Assembly (NCBI RefSeq): GCF_017948485.1
Contig: NZ_JAFFSX010000004.1
Span: 248,001 to 312,000, forward strand
Reading direction: 5' to 3'
Length of the DNA: 64,000 nucleotides
Origin: Streptomyces sp. GESEQ-35
GTDB lineage: Bacteria > Actinomycetota > Actinomycetes > Streptomycetales > Streptomycetaceae
The notes beneath the pieces were generated by a model. It made no database searches. It was not told the origin of the DNA and saw only the letters and a list, made by a program, of their open reading frames with translations. The position numbers and the translations under genes are program-made. Positions 31,220 through 40,635 of this stretch are shown here, in pieces. Every line of letters starts with the position of its first letter. Position 1 is the stretch's first letter.

Positions 31220-34200
31220 GTGCCCGCTCGTATCACGGATCCCGATCAGCTCAAGGAGCTCCTCGGCATCCCGTTCACCCCGGAGCAGACGGTCTGCATC
31301 ACCGCGCCGCCCGCCCCGCAGGTGATCGTGGCCGGAGCCGGGTCGGGCAAGACGACGGTGATGGCAGCACGCGTGGTGTGGCTCGTCGGCACCGGGCAGG
31401 TCGTCCCCGAGCAGGTCCTCGGCCTCACCTTCACCAACAAGGCCGCCGGTGAACTCGCCGAGCGCGTCCGCAAGGCACTGATCAAGGCGGGCGTCACCGA
31501 CCCCGATGTCATCGACCCGGACAACCCTCCGGGCGAGCCGGTGATCTCGACGTACCACGCCTTCGCGGGCCGCCTGCTGACCGACCACGGCCTGCGTATC
31601 GGCCTCGAACCGACCTCCCGCCTGCTCGCCGACGCCACCCGCTACCTGCTTGCCGCACGCGTCCTGCGCGAGGCCCCTGGGCCCTACCCGGCCCTGACCC
31701 GCTCCTTCCCCGACCTGGTCGGGGACCTCCTCACCCTCGATGCCGAGCTCGCCGAACACCTCGTACGGCCCGAAGACCTGCGCGCGTACGACGCCGAGCT
31801 GCTGCACACCCTGGAGCGCGCCAAACTCACCAACGCCGACCTGCGCAAGGTCCCCGAGGCGGCCGCCGCGCGCCGCGAACTCGCGGAGCTGGTGGTCCGC
31901 TACCGGGCCGCCAAGCGCGAGCGAGATCTGCTCGACTTCGGCGACCAGATCGCCCTGTCGGCCACCCTCGCCGGGCTGCCGGAAGTGGGCCGCATCCTGC
32001 GCGACGAGTTCCGTGTGGTGCTGCTCGACGAGTACCAGGACACGTCCGTGGCCCAACGCGTCCTCCTGGCGGGCCTGTTCGGCAGCGGCACGGGCCACCC
32101 GGTGACCGCCGTCGGCGACCCCTGCCAGGCCATCTACGGCTGGCGCGGCGCCTCCGTCGCCAACCTCGACGACTTCCCCGAGCACTTCGCCCACGCCGAC
32201 GGCCGTCCCGCCACCCGCCAGGCGCTCAGCGAGAACCGCCGCAGCGGCGGCCGCCTCCTCGACCTCGCCAACGGTCTCGCCGAGCCCCTGCGCGCGATGC
32301 ACGCGGGCGTGGAGGCCCTCCGCCCGGCCCCCGGCGCCGAGCGGGACGGCATGGTCCGCTGCGCCCTTCTGCGAACCCACGCGGAGGAGATCGACTGGGT
32401 CGCCGACTCCATCGCCCATCTCGTAGGAACCGGAAAAGCGCCCGGCGAGATCGCCGTCCTGTGCCGTACGGCGACCGACTTCGCCGAGATCCAGGGCGCG
32501 CTCGTCGCCCGCGACATCCCGGTCGAGGTCGTCGGCCTGTCCGGGCTGCTGCACCTGCCCGAGATCGCCGACCTCGTCGCCGTCTGCGAAGTCCTCCAGG
32601 ACCCCGGCGCCAACGCCTCCCTCGTCCGGTTGCTGACCGGCCCGCGCTGGCGCATCGGCCCGCGCGATCTCGCCCTCCTGGGCCGTCGCGCCCGGCTTCT
32701 CGTGTCCCACGCGCGCGTGGGGGCCGACGACGACCCGGACCGCCGGCTCGCCGAGGCCGTCGAGGGCGTCGACCCCTCCGAGGTGATCTCGCTGGCGGAC
32801 GCCCTCGACACGTTCCTGGAGATGCCGTTCGAGGCCGAGCGGGAGGACGACGGGCTGCCGTTCTCGCCGGACGCGCGCGTGCGGTTCGCCCGGCTCGCCG
32901 CCGAACTGCGAGACCTGCGCCGCTCCCTGTCCGACCCGCTGATGGACGTCCTGCACCGCGTGCTCGCGGTCACCGGCCTGGAGGTCGAACTGTCGGCGTC
33001 CCCGCACGCCCTGGCCGCCCGCCGCCGAGAAACCCTGTCCAACTTCCTGGACATCGCCGCCTCGTTCGCCGCGGGCGACGGCGAGGCCACCCTGCTCGCC
33101 TTCCTCGGCTTCCTGCGCACCGCCGCGCAGTACGAGAAGGGCCTCGACAACGCCCTCCCCGGCGGCGAGAACACCGTCAAGGTGCTCACCGCGCACAAGT
33201 CCAAGGGCCTGGAGTGGGACGTCGTGGCCGTCCCCGGCCTCGTCACCGGCACCTTCCCCAGCACGCAGGGCCGTGAGAAGTGGACCGCCCAGAGCAAGGT
33301 GCTGCCGCACGAGCTGCGCGGGGACACCGACACCCTGCCCTACGTCGAGGCCTGGGACTCCCGAGGCCTGAAGGCCTTCCAGGAGGCCATGAAGGAACAC
33401 CAGCACACCGAGGAACTCCGCCTCGGCTACGTCACGTTCACCCGCCCCCGCTCCCTGCTCCTCGGCTCCGGCCACTGGTGGGGGCCCTCGCAGAAGAAGC
33501 CCCGCGGACCGTCCGACTTCCTCCAGGAGCTGTACGACCACTGCGCCGCCGGGTACGGCGAGATCGAGGCCTGGGCGGACGAACCCGCCGAGGACGAGGA
33601 GAACCCGGCCCTGCACCGGGCGACCGTCGACCAGGTCTGGCCCCTGCCACTCGACGACACGGCCCTCGCCCGTCGCCGCGCCGCCGCCGAAACCGTCCTG
33701 GCCCACCTGGAGGACCTCGCCTCCCACACCGACGGCCACCCGGCGGCCACGCACGACCCGGACACCTACGACGACCCGGACTGGCCCCCACCGCCGGACG
33801 ACGACGATCCCTATGACGACAACGCCCCTTATGAAGACGACGCGCCCTACGACGAGGAGGACATCCCCTTCGAGGGTGACCACTCGGCCGACTGGGGCGC
33901 CTGGACCACCGAGCGCCCCACCGTCCCGCACCAGGCGACGGCCCCGCACCTCACCGAGCCCTCCGGAGGCACGGAACCCCCACGCCCCCACCCCCCGGCC
34001 CCTCAGACCCAGGAGCCCGAGCCTTCCCACACCCGGCTCACCCCCGAAGACGCCCGCACCATCGCCTCGTGGGACCGCGACCTCGATGCCCTCACCGGTG
34101 AACTCCTGCGCGCCCGGCAGGGCGGCACGGACGTACCTCTGCCGACGACCCTGACCGCATCACAGCTGCTGCGCCTGTCCGCCGACCCGGACGGCTTCGC

Positions 34201-34768
34201 ACAGGAGCTGGCCCGCCCCATGCCCCGCCCGCCGCAGCCGGCCGCCCGCCGCGGCACTCGCTTCCACGCGTGGGTCGAAGCGCGCTTCGAGGAACTGACG
34301 CTGCCGATGCTGGACCCGGAGGAACTGCCCGGCAGCGAGGCCGAGATCGCGGACGAGCGCGACCTGGAAGCCCTGAAGGAAGCCTTCGAGCGCACCGCGT
34401 ACGCGCACCGCACGCCCTACCGCGTGGAGGCCCCCTTCCAGCTCGCGCTCGCCGGACGCGTGATCCGGGGCCGGATCGACGCCGTCTACCGGGAGGGGAA
34501 CGGCGACGGGACGTCGTACGAGATCGTCGACTGGAAGACCAGCCCCACCCGCACCGCCGACCCGCTCCAACTCGCCGTGTACCGGCTGGCCTGGGCCGAG
34601 CAGCAAGGCGTACCCCTGGAGTCCGTCAACGCCGCGTTCGTGTACGTGCGCAGTGGTGAGGTCGTACATCCGCGGGACCTCCCGGACCGGGCGGCACTGG
34701 AGCGGCTGCTGACTGACGAGCCGTCGTGTGACGAACCGCCCAGCGAGGATGTCGGTGCGGGCGGATAG
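31220..34768 (+). CDS. adnB: UvrD-like helicase-nuclease, AdnB-like subunit
   Basis: An 1182-residue partner of the preceding protein. SF1A helicase motifs are intact: GAGSGKTTVM (near 36), VVLLDEYQDTS (near 272), YGWRG, VLTAHKSKGLEWD. The C-terminal nuclease has RIDAVYREGNGDGTSYEIVDWKTS (near 1090-1110), with Asp and Lys in the PD-D/ExK positions but no cysteine cluster, unlike its neighbour. Between helicase and nuclease lies a very acidic, Pro/Tyr-rich insertion of about 50 residues (around 33760-33900). GTG 31220 is preceded by TAGCCT (31207-31212) 7 nt away and no SD, so it may be leaderless. GTG 31196 is an in-frame alternative. The gap from adnA is 91 nt. Confidence 0.85.
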   Translation: MPARITDPDQLKELLGIPFTPEQTVCITAPPAPQVIVAGAGSGKTTVMAARVVWLVGTGQVVPEQVLGLTFTNKAAGELAERVRKALIKAGVTDPDVIDPDNPPGEPVISTYHAFAGRLLTDHGLRIGLEPTSRLLADATRYLLAARVLREAPGPYPALTRSFPDLVGDLLTLDAELAEHLVRPEDLRAYDAELLHTLERAKLTNADLRKVPEAAAARRELAELVVRYRAAKRERDLLDFGDQIALSATLAGLPEVGRILRDEFRVVLLDEYQDTSVAQRVLLAGLFGSGTGHPVTAVGDPCQAIYGWRGASVANLDDFPEHFAHADGRPATRQALSENRRSGGRLLDLANGLAEPLRAMHAGVEALRPAPGAERDGMVRCALLRTHAEEIDWVADSIAHLVGTGKAPGEIAVLCRTATDFAEIQGALVARDIPVEVVGLSGLLHLPEIADLVAVCEVLQDPGANASLVRLLTGPRWRIGPRDLALLGRRARLLVSHARVGADDDPDRRLAEAVEGVDPSEVISLADALDTFLEMPFEAEREDDGLPFSPDARVRFARLAAELRDLRRSLSDPLMDVLHRVLAVTGLEVELSASPHALAARRRETLSNFLDIAASFAAGDGEATLLAFLGFLRTAAQYEKGLDNALPGGENTVKVLTAHKSKGLEWDVVAVPGLVTGTFPSTQGREKWTAQSKVLPHELRGDTDTLPYVEAWDSRGLKAFQEAMKEHQHTEELRLGYVTFTRPRSLLLGSGHWWGPSQKKPRGPSDFLQELYDHCAAGYGEIEAWADEPAEDEENPALHRATVDQVWPLPLDDTALARRRAAAETVLAHLEDLASHTDGHPAATHDPDTYDDPDWPPPPDDDDPYDDNAPYEDDAPYDEEDIPFEGDHSADWGAWTTERPTVPHQATAPHLTEPSGGTEPPRPHPPAPQTQEPEPSHTRLTPEDARTIASWDRDLDALTGELLRARQGGTDVPLPTTLTASQLLRLSADPDGFAQELARPMPRPPQPAARRGTRFHAWVEARFEELTLPMLDPEELPGSEAEIADERDLEALKEAFERTAYAHRTPYRVEAPFQLALAGRVIRGRIDAVYREGNGDGTSYEIVDWKTSPTRTADPLQLAVYRLAWAEQQGVPLESVNAAFVYVRSGEVVHPRDLPDRAALERLLTDEPSCDEPPSEDVGAGG

Positions 34769-34778
34769 GCTCGTGACC

Positions 34779-36191
34779 ATGAGCCAGTCCGTTGACAGTG
34801 CCGTCAGCGCCGTCCGCACGTGCATCGAGCGGCACCGCGCCGCCTTCCTCGACGATCTCGCCGAATGGCTGCGCATCCCGTCCGTATCGGCGCAACCCGA
34901 CCACGCCCCCGACGTGCGCCGCAGCGCCGACTGGCTCGCCGCCAAGCTCAAGGAGACCGGCTTCCCCACGACCGAGGTCTGGCAGACACCCGGGGCTCCC
35001 GCCGTCTTCGCCGAGTGGCCCGCCGACGACGCCGAGGCGCCCACGGTCCTCGTCTACGGCCACCACGACGTCCAGCCCGCGGCCCGCGAGGACGGCTGGG
35101 ACAGCGACCCCTTCGAGCCCGTCACCCGTGAGAACCGCCTCTACGCGCGCGGAGCTGCCGACGACAAGGGCCAGGTGTTCTTCCACACACTCGGCGTCCG
35201 CGCCCACCTCGCCGCGACCGGTCGCACCGCCCCGGCCGTCAACCTGAAGCTACTGATCGAGGGCGAGGAGGAGTCCGGCTCCCCGCACTTCCGCGCACTC
35301 GTCGAGGAGCACTCCGGCCGGCTGGCCGCCGACGCCGTGATCGTCTCCGACACCAGCATGTGGGACGAGCACACCCCCACCGTGTGCACCGGCATGCGTG
35401 GCCTTGCCGAGTGCGAGATCCAGTTCCACGGCCCCGACCAGGACATCCACTCCGGGGCCTTCGGCGGCGCCGTACCCAACCCGGCGACCGCCGCCGCCCG
35501 ACTCGTCGCCGCGCTGCATGACGAGCACGCGCGCGTGGCGATCCCCGGCTTCTACGACGGCATCGTCGAACTCACCGACCAGGAGCGCGAACTCTTCGCC
35601 GAGCTGCCCTTCGACGAGGAGCAGTGGCTGCGCACGGCCAAGTCGTACGCCATCCAGGGCGAGGCCGGGCACACCACCCTGGAGCGGATCTGGGCCCGGC
35701 CGACCGCCGAGGTCAACGGGATCGGCGGTGGCTACCAGGGGCCCGGCAGCAAGACGATCATTCCGTCGTCCGCGATGGTGAAGCTTTCCTTCCGGCTCGT
35801 CAGCGGGCAGGACCCCGAGCGGATCGAACAGGCCGTGCGTGCCTGGGTGGCCGACCGGATGCCCGCCGGGATCCGGCACGAGATCACCTTCGCCCCTGCC
35901 ACGCGCCCGTGCCTGACGCCGCTGGACCACCCGGCGCTGAAGTCAGTGGCCCGTGCCATGAGCCGGGCCTTCGAAAGACCGGTCCTCTTCACGCGGGTGG
36001 GCGGCTCAGGACCGGCAGCCGACCTCCAGGACGTTCTCGGTGCACCCGTGCTCTTCCTGGGCATCTCCGTCCCGTCCGACGGCTGGCACGCCCCGAACGA
36101 GAAAGTCGAGCTGGATCTGCTCCTCAAGGGCGTCGAGACCAGCGCGTACCTGTGGGCCGACCTCGCGGAGAACTGGCGTCATGCTCCCTGA
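34779..36191 (+). CDS. M20 family dipeptidase
   Basis: A 470-residue cytoplasmic zinc dipeptidase of the M20 family. Metal and catalytic residues are visible in order: VYGHHDVQPA (His ligand and catalytic Asp, near 88), the bridging Asp in YARGAADDKGQ (near 125), EGEEESGS (catalytic Glu and Glu ligand, near 160), and a final His in SDGWHAPNEKVEL (near 440). The dimerisation domain covers roughly 200-380. Likely hydrolyses dipeptides such as Cys-Gly or carnosine types; specificity is not readable. A TAGGCT box lies 7 nt before the ATG at 34779, again compatible with a leaderless message. Confidence 0.9.
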   Translation: MSQSVDSAVSAVRTCIERHRAAFLDDLAEWLRIPSVSAQPDHAPDVRRSADWLAAKLKETGFPTTEVWQTPGAPAVFAEWPADDAEAPTVLVYGHHDVQPAAREDGWDSDPFEPVTRENRLYARGAADDKGQVFFHTLGVRAHLAATGRTAPAVNLKLLIEGEEESGSPHFRALVEEHSGRLAADAVIVSDTSMWDEHTPTVCTGMRGLAECEIQFHGPDQDIHSGAFGGAVPNPATAAARLVAALHDEHARVAIPGFYDGIVELTDQERELFAELPFDEEQWLRTAKSYAIQGEAGHTTLERIWARPTAEVNGIGGGYQGPGSKTIIPSSAMVKLSFRLVSGQDPERIEQAVRAWVADRMPAGIRHEITFAPATRPCLTPLDHPALKSVARAMSRAFERPVLFTRVGGSGPAADLQDVLGAPVLFLGISVPSDGWHAPNEKVELDLLLKGVETSAYLWADLAENWRHAP

Positions 36192-36335
36192 GCGTTCCGC
36201 CCCACCCGGAGGTGTGCCCCGTGCGGGGCACACTGGAAAAGCCGCCCCGCACCGCCAAGCCGTCACCACCCGCCGCAGGTCCCGTCGGACCGCTCGCCGA
36301 AATATTCCGCTGCACCGGGGGAGTTGGAAGCACCC

Positions 36336-37280
36336 GTGACCACCTGGACCGACCACACCGCCGACCGACCCATCTCGCTCACCGCCCCCAGCGGCATCGA
36401 CCGCGCCGCCCACCACCGGCTCGACGAGGCCTGGCTCGCGGCGGCATGGAGCCACCCCACGACCCGCTGCTTCGTGGTCTCCGGCGGCCAGGTCCTCATC
36501 GACGAGACGCCCGACGGGCGCACCGAAATCGTCATGACCCCCTCCTTCGAAGCCCCCCTCACCGAGGCCCACCGCTACTTCCTCGGCATCGACGAGGACG
36601 GCGTCAGCTACTTCGCACTCCAGAAGGACGCGCTCCCCGGCCGTATCGACCAGTCCGCGCGCCCGGCCGGCCTGCGCGAGGCGGGCCTGCTGCTGTCGCC
36701 TCGCGACGCGGGCCTGATGGTGCACGCGGTCGGCCTGGAGAACTGGCAGCGCACCCACCGCTTCTGCTCCCGCTGCGGCGAGCGCACCGTCATCGCCGCT
36801 GCCGGCCACATCCGGCGCTGCCAGGCCTGCGGCGCCGAGCACTACCCGCGCACCGACCCGGCCGTGATCATGGCCGTCACGGACGACGAGGACCGCATCC
36901 TGCTCGGCCGCCAGGTCCACTGGCCCGAGGGCCGCTTCTCCACGCTGGCCGGCTTCGTCGAGCCCGGCGAGTCCATCGAACAGTCCGTGCGCCGCGAGGT
37001 CTTCGAGGAGGCCGGCATCACCGTCGGCCAGGTCGAGTACGTGGCCAGCCAGCCCTGGCCCTTCCCGTCCAGTCTGATGCTCGGCTTCATGGCCCGCGCG
37101 ACCACGACCGAGGTCAACGTCGACGGAGACGAGATTCACGAGGCCCGCTGGTTCTCCCGCGACGAGCTGCGCGCCGCCTTCGACTCCGGCGAGGTCCTCC
37201 CGCCGTACGGCATCTCGATCGCGGCCCGTCTGATCGAGCTCTGGTACGGCAAGCCCCTGCCGACGCGCAGCGCGTTCTGA
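36336..37280 (+). CDS. nudC: NADH pyrophosphatase / NAD-decapping NUDIX hydrolase NudC
   Basis: A 314-residue NUDIX enzyme that splits NAD(H) to NMN(H) and AMP and can remove NAD caps from RNA. The N-terminal domain is followed by a four-cysteine zinc ribbon (FCSRCGER, RRCQACGAE, about residues 145-170), the NUDIX box GFVEPGESIEQSVRREVFEEAG (about 207-228), and the SQPWPFPSSLMLGF signature specific for NudC. All key Glu residues are present. GTG 36336 has GGAAG 5 nt upstream. It converges with the mycoredoxin gene across a strong terminator. Confidence 0.93.
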   Translation: MTTWTDHTADRPISLTAPSGIDRAAHHRLDEAWLAAAWSHPTTRCFVVSGGQVLIDETPDGRTEIVMTPSFEAPLTEAHRYFLGIDEDGVSYFALQKDALPGRIDQSARPAGLREAGLLLSPRDAGLMVHAVGLENWQRTHRFCSRCGERTVIAAAGHIRRCQACGAEHYPRTDPAVIMAVTDDEDRILLGRQVHWPEGRFSTLAGFVEPGESIEQSVRREVFEEAGITVGQVEYVASQPWPFPSSLMLGFMARATTTEVNVDGDEIHEARWFSRDELRAAFDSGEVLPPYGISIAARLIELWYGKPLPTRSAF

Positions 37281-37329
37281 AACGCCGGAAGGCGGCCCCG
37301 AGCCGTCTCGGAGACCGCCTTCCGGCGTT
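37281..37329. terminator. Bidirectional terminator between nudC and the mycoredoxin gene
   Basis: A perfect 15-bp stem, AACGCCGGAAGGCGG (37281-37295) with its complement (37315-37329), starts immediately after the nudC stop and ends 14 nt from the mycoredoxin stop. Confidence 0.85.
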
Positions 37330-37343
37330 GCGCGGTGATGCGG

Positions 37344-37586
37344 TTACGCGCCGACCTTCTGCTTGACCTGGGCCAGCGAAGGATTCGTGAGCGTCGAGCC
37401 GTCCGGGAACAGCACGGTGGGCACCGTCTGGTTTCCGCCGTTCGCCTTCTCCACGAACGCGGCCGACGCCGGGTCCTGCTCGATGTTGATCTCGTTGTAC
37501 GTGATGCCCTCGCGGTCCAGCTGGCTCTTCAGCCGACGGCAGTAGCCGCACCACGTGGTGCTGTACATCGTCACAGTGCCCGACAT
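37344..37586 (-). CDS. Mycoredoxin (glutaredoxin-like)
   Basis: An 80-residue thiol-disulfide oxidoreductase beginning MSGTVTMYSTTWCGYC. The CGYC active site at about residues 13-16, the TVP cis-proline motif near 57 and the family length identify mycoredoxin-1, which reduces mycothiol-mixed disulfides in actinobacteria. ATG 37586 was chosen because the redoxin fold begins two residues later. The longer frame adds a non-homologous arginine-rich stretch. Its position next to nudC and uvrD2 matches what I recall from mycobacteria. Confidence 0.9.
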   Translation of the reverse strand: MSGTVTMYSTTWCGYCRRLKSQLDREGITYNEINIEQDPASAAFVEKANGGNQTVPTVLFPDGSTLTNPSLAQVKQKVGA

Positions 37587-37722
37587 GTCTCTCGCGCTCC
37601 TCAGCGGCTCGGGGGACGGGTGGTCGCAGAGGGGAAACGTACGCGACCGGGCCGCCATTCCCGCCGGGGGTATGCCCGCCGACGTGACGCCTGCCGCATT
37701 AGTACGACTGCGGGTGCCTGCC

Positions 37723-37731
37723 TGTGGACAA
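37723..37731 (-). promoter_or_regulatory. DnaA-box-like site TTGTCCACA
   Basis: The exact Streptomyces-type consensus 9-mer TTGTCCACA is read on the reverse strand, 39 nt upstream of the uvrD2 start codon and in the divergent promoter region shared with the mycoredoxin gene. Confidence 0.45.
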
Positions 37732-37770
37732 CCGGCTCATCCGTCTCCGGCGACCTGGCAGCATGGCCGT

Positions 37771-39969
37771 GTGACAGCAGCAACGCACTCCCCCCTCTTC
37801 CCGCAGGTACCGGACACGGCCGACGCGGTGCTCGAAGGGCTCGACCCCGAGCAGCGCGAGGTCGCCACCGCCCTGAACGGCCCGGTGTGCGTGCTGGCGG
37901 GCGCCGGCACGGGCAAGACACGGGCCATCACCCACCGCATCGCTTACGGAGTGCGTGCCGGAATCCTCCAGCCGTCCACCGTGCTGGCCGTCACCTTCAC
38001 CAACCGTGCCGCCGGGGAGATGCGCGGCCGGCTGCGCCAGCTGGGCGCCGCCGGCGTCCAGGCCCGCACCTTCCACTCGGCCGCCCTGCGCCAGCTCCAG
38101 TACTTCTGGCCGAAGGCGATCGGCGGCTCCATGCCCCGGCTCGTCGACCGCAAGATCCAGCTGGTCGCCGACGCGGCCGCCGCATGCAGCATCCGACTCG
38201 ACCGCGGAGAGCTGCGGGACGTCACCGCCGAGATCGAGTGGTCCAAGGTCACCCAGACCGTCCCCGCCGACTACGCGCCGGCCGCCGCCAAGGCCGGCCG
38301 CGAGATCCCCCGCCACCCGGCCGAGATCGCCCAGCTCTACTCCGCCTACGAAGACATCAAGCGCGGCCGCGCCCTCATCGACTTCGAGGACGTCCTGCTG
38401 CTGACCGTCGCCGTCCTCCAGGACCGGCACGACATCGCCGAACAGGTCCGCGCCCAGTACCAGCACTTCGTGGTCGACGAGTACCAGGACGTCAGCCCGC
38501 TCCAGCAGCGCCTGCTGGAGCTGTGGCTCGGCGACCGGGAGAGCCTGTGCGTGGTCGGCGACGCCAGCCAGACGATCTATTCGTTCACGGGAGCAACCCC
38601 TGACCACCTGCTCGACTTCCGCACCCGCCACCCCGGCGCCACCGTCGTCAAGCTGGTCCGTGACTACCGCTCCACCCCGCAGGTCGTCCACCTGGCCAAC
38701 GGTCTGCTCGCCCAGGCCCGCGGCCGCGCCGCCGACCACCGCCTGGAGCTGATCTCCCAGCGTGCTCCCGGCCCCGAGCCCGGGTACACCCAGTACGACG
38801 ACGAGCCCGCCGAGGCCGAGGGCGCCGCCCGCCGCATCCGCGAGCTCATCGACGCGGGCGCCCCGGCGAGCGAGATCGCGATCCTGTTCCGCACGAACTC
38901 CCAGTCCGAGACCTACGAACAGGCCCTCGCGGACGTCGGAGTGCCCTACCAGCTGCGGGGCGCCGAGCGGTTCTTCGACCGGCCCGAGGTCCGCAAGGCG
39001 GGCATCGCCCTGCGGGGAGCGGCCCGCTTCGGCGGCAACGACTCCCTGCTCGACGACGCCGTCGACCTCCCCTCCCAGGTTCGTGCCGTGCTCTCCGGCG
39101 AGGGCTGGACGACGCAGCCCCCGGCCGGGTCCGGTGCCGTCAGAGAGCGGTGGGAGTCACTGGCCGCGCTGGTGAACCTGGCGGAGGACTTCGTCGTCGC
39201 CAGACCCGGCGCCACCCTCGGCGACCTCGTCGCGGAACTCGACGAGCGGGCGAACGCCCAGCACGCCCCGACCGTCCAGGGCGTCACGCTCGCCTCCCTG
39301 CACTCGGCCAAGGGCCTCGAATGGGATGTCGTCTTTCTGGTGGGCGTCGCCGACGGCATGATGCCGATCACCTATGCGAAGACCGACGAGCAGATCGAGG
39401 AGGAACGCCGGCTCCTCTACGTCGGCGTGACCCGCGCTCGAGAACAGCTACATGTTTCCTGGGCGCTGTCCCGCTCGCCCGGCGGCCGCCCGAGCCGCAA
39501 GCCGAGCCCCTTCCTCGACGGGCTGCGCCCCGGTTCGGCCACTGTCGCCGGCCGCACCGCGACAGGCGGCGCCGGAGGCGTCGAGCGCGGCTTCACCACC
39601 GGTGGCACTGCTGTCGTGCCGCGACGCACGCAGCGCAGCCCCGCCCGCTGCCGGGTCTGCGGGCGCACCCTCACCGACGCCGGCGAGATGAAGCTGATGC
39701 GCTGCGAGGACTGTCCCTCCGACATGGACGAAGGTCTCTACGAGCGGTTGCGTGAATGGCGCGCGGAACAGGCGCAGCGCAGCGGGCAACCCGCCTTCTG
39801 CGTCTTCACCGACAAGACGCTGATGGCCATCGCCGAGACCGTGCCCGACGACGACGGCGAGCTGGCGCGGATCCCGGGCGTCGGCATGCGCAAGCTCAAG
39901 CGTTACGGCGCCGATGTGCTGGCCATCTGCGCAGGCGGGGAGGGGCCGGAAGAGGAAGAAGGGGACTGA
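37771..39969 (+). CDS. uvrD2: ATP-dependent DNA helicase UvrD2
   Basis: A 732-residue SF1A helicase. Motor motifs: GAGTGKTRAITHRIAYGV (near 42), VLAVTFTNRAAGEMRGR, VVDEYQDVSPLQ (near 235), ASQTIYSFTG, LASLHSAKGLEWDVVF. After the motor come four cysteines (CRVCGRTL, RCEDCPSD; near 630-655) and a C-terminal HRDC domain (AFCVFTDKTLMAIAETVP through LKRYGADVLAICAG). This motor, tetracysteine, HRDC order defines actinobacterial UvrD2, which in mycobacteria is essential and works with the tetracysteine module. GTG 37771 starts where similarity begins. wblC follows downstream. Confidence 0.92.
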   Translation: MTAATHSPLFPQVPDTADAVLEGLDPEQREVATALNGPVCVLAGAGTGKTRAITHRIAYGVRAGILQPSTVLAVTFTNRAAGEMRGRLRQLGAAGVQARTFHSAALRQLQYFWPKAIGGSMPRLVDRKIQLVADAAAACSIRLDRGELRDVTAEIEWSKVTQTVPADYAPAAAKAGREIPRHPAEIAQLYSAYEDIKRGRALIDFEDVLLLTVAVLQDRHDIAEQVRAQYQHFVVDEYQDVSPLQQRLLELWLGDRESLCVVGDASQTIYSFTGATPDHLLDFRTRHPGATVVKLVRDYRSTPQVVHLANGLLAQARGRAADHRLELISQRAPGPEPGYTQYDDEPAEAEGAARRIRELIDAGAPASEIAILFRTNSQSETYEQALADVGVPYQLRGAERFFDRPEVRKAGIALRGAARFGGNDSLLDDAVDLPSQVRAVLSGEGWTTQPPAGSGAVRERWESLAALVNLAEDFVVARPGATLGDLVAELDERANAQHAPTVQGVTLASLHSAKGLEWDVVFLVGVADGMMPITYAKTDEQIEEERRLLYVGVTRAREQLHVSWALSRSPGGRPSRKPSPFLDGLRPGSATVAGRTATGGAGGVERGFTTGGTAVVPRRTQRSPARCRVCGRTLTDAGEMKLMRCEDCPSDMDEGLYERLREWRAEQAQRSGQPAFCVFTDKTLMAIAETVPDDDGELARIPGVGMRKLKRYGADVLAICAGGEGPEEEEGD

Positions 39970-39982
39970 CACGAACTCGTCG

Positions 39983-40022
39983 AAAAAATAGTTTGCGCAT
40001 GCCCCAGCAATCCCCATAGGTT
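39983..40022 (+). promoter_or_regulatory. AT-rich promoter of the wblC leader, WblC/WhiB7-type
   Basis: A run AAAAAATA (39983-39990) lies directly before a -35-like TTGCGC (39993-39998). An 18-bp gap leads to -10 TAGGTT (40017-40022). An A/T block just upstream of the -35 is the known recognition feature for the AT-hook of WhiB7/WblC. Autoregulation is inferred. The start point would be near 40029, leaving a leader of about 600 nt before wblC. Confidence 0.6.
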
Positions 40023-40135
40023 CTTAACCACGGCGACGGAGGCCTTCTCGGAGGCCCCAATTCCGTGTTGTACTTGCATACCCGTAGGACTGGTTCACCC
40101 CCAGTCCCCCGAGACGCCGAGAGGAGGCGAGTCCA

Positions 40136-40462
40136 GTGATCAGCATCAAGGCCAGCTCCATCAGCACCGTGAAAATGACCGATCGCTCGGTCGTCGCCTC
40201 CCTGTGCATGCTCGGCGCCTCGAACCAGGGCACCGGTCTGTCCGGCATTCGTGCCGCCGGCCCGGCGTCCTCCGTGTCTCCTGCGGGCCTTCCCGTCCGT
40301 GAGCGCAATGAGCGACCGACCAAGGCACTGGAAGCGGCAGTAGTGGCACAGGCGAAGGCCTATGCCTCTACGGCGACCGGTGCCGGATTCCGGAAGCAGA
40401 CGACGCAGCACCACCAGATGTGGGCCTTCCGTGGGCCAGAACCCTGGAGTGATCCAGCCTGA
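40136..40462 (+). CDS. Upstream ORF in the wblC leader (108 aa)
   Basis: GTG at 40136 is preceded by GAGAGGAGGCG, an excellent SD, and opens a 108-codon ORF ending 20 nt before the stem of the wblC terminator. The product begins MISIKASSISTVKMTDRSVV and is neither membrane-bound nor like any enzyme I recognise. The middle is Ala/Gly/Ser-rich, and the C-terminus is rich in Gln/His/Trp (TTQHHQMWAFRGPEPW). Position and SD argue that it is translated as a sensor of ribosome function: stalling by antibiotics would change folding of the following RNA and let transcription reach wblC. A separate protein function is not excluded. Confidence 0.6.
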   Translation: MISIKASSISTVKMTDRSVVASLCMLGASNQGTGLSGIRAAGPASSVSPAGLPVRERNERPTKALEAAVVAQAKAYASTATGAGFRKQTTQHHQMWAFRGPEPWSDPA

Positions 40463-40482
40463 TTGATCAGGCCGGCGCCTTC

Positions 40483-40525
40483 AGGGCCGCGGAACCCCAT
40501 CCGGGATCCGCGGCCCTTTTGTTTG
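40483..40525 (+). terminator. Rho-independent attenuator before wblC
   Basis: AGGGCCGCGGA (40483-40493) pairs perfectly with TCCGCGGCCCT (40507-40517) and is followed by TTTTGTTTG (40517-40525). A T-run is rare in this genome, so this is a strong intrinsic terminator. It lies between the upstream ORF and wblC, 111 nt before the wblC start. Short competing stems exist just upstream (CTGGA/TCCAG and CCTGAT/ATCAGG, about 40444-40471). Confidence 0.8.
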
Positions 40526-40635
40526 TCCCCGACCAGGGACGGCAGAGCGAAGGGGCCTCGGGACAAGAGCAGAACCCGGTACCAGCCGACCACCGGCCCA
40601 ACAGGGCCGGACCGACCAGACGAGGAAGACGAACC

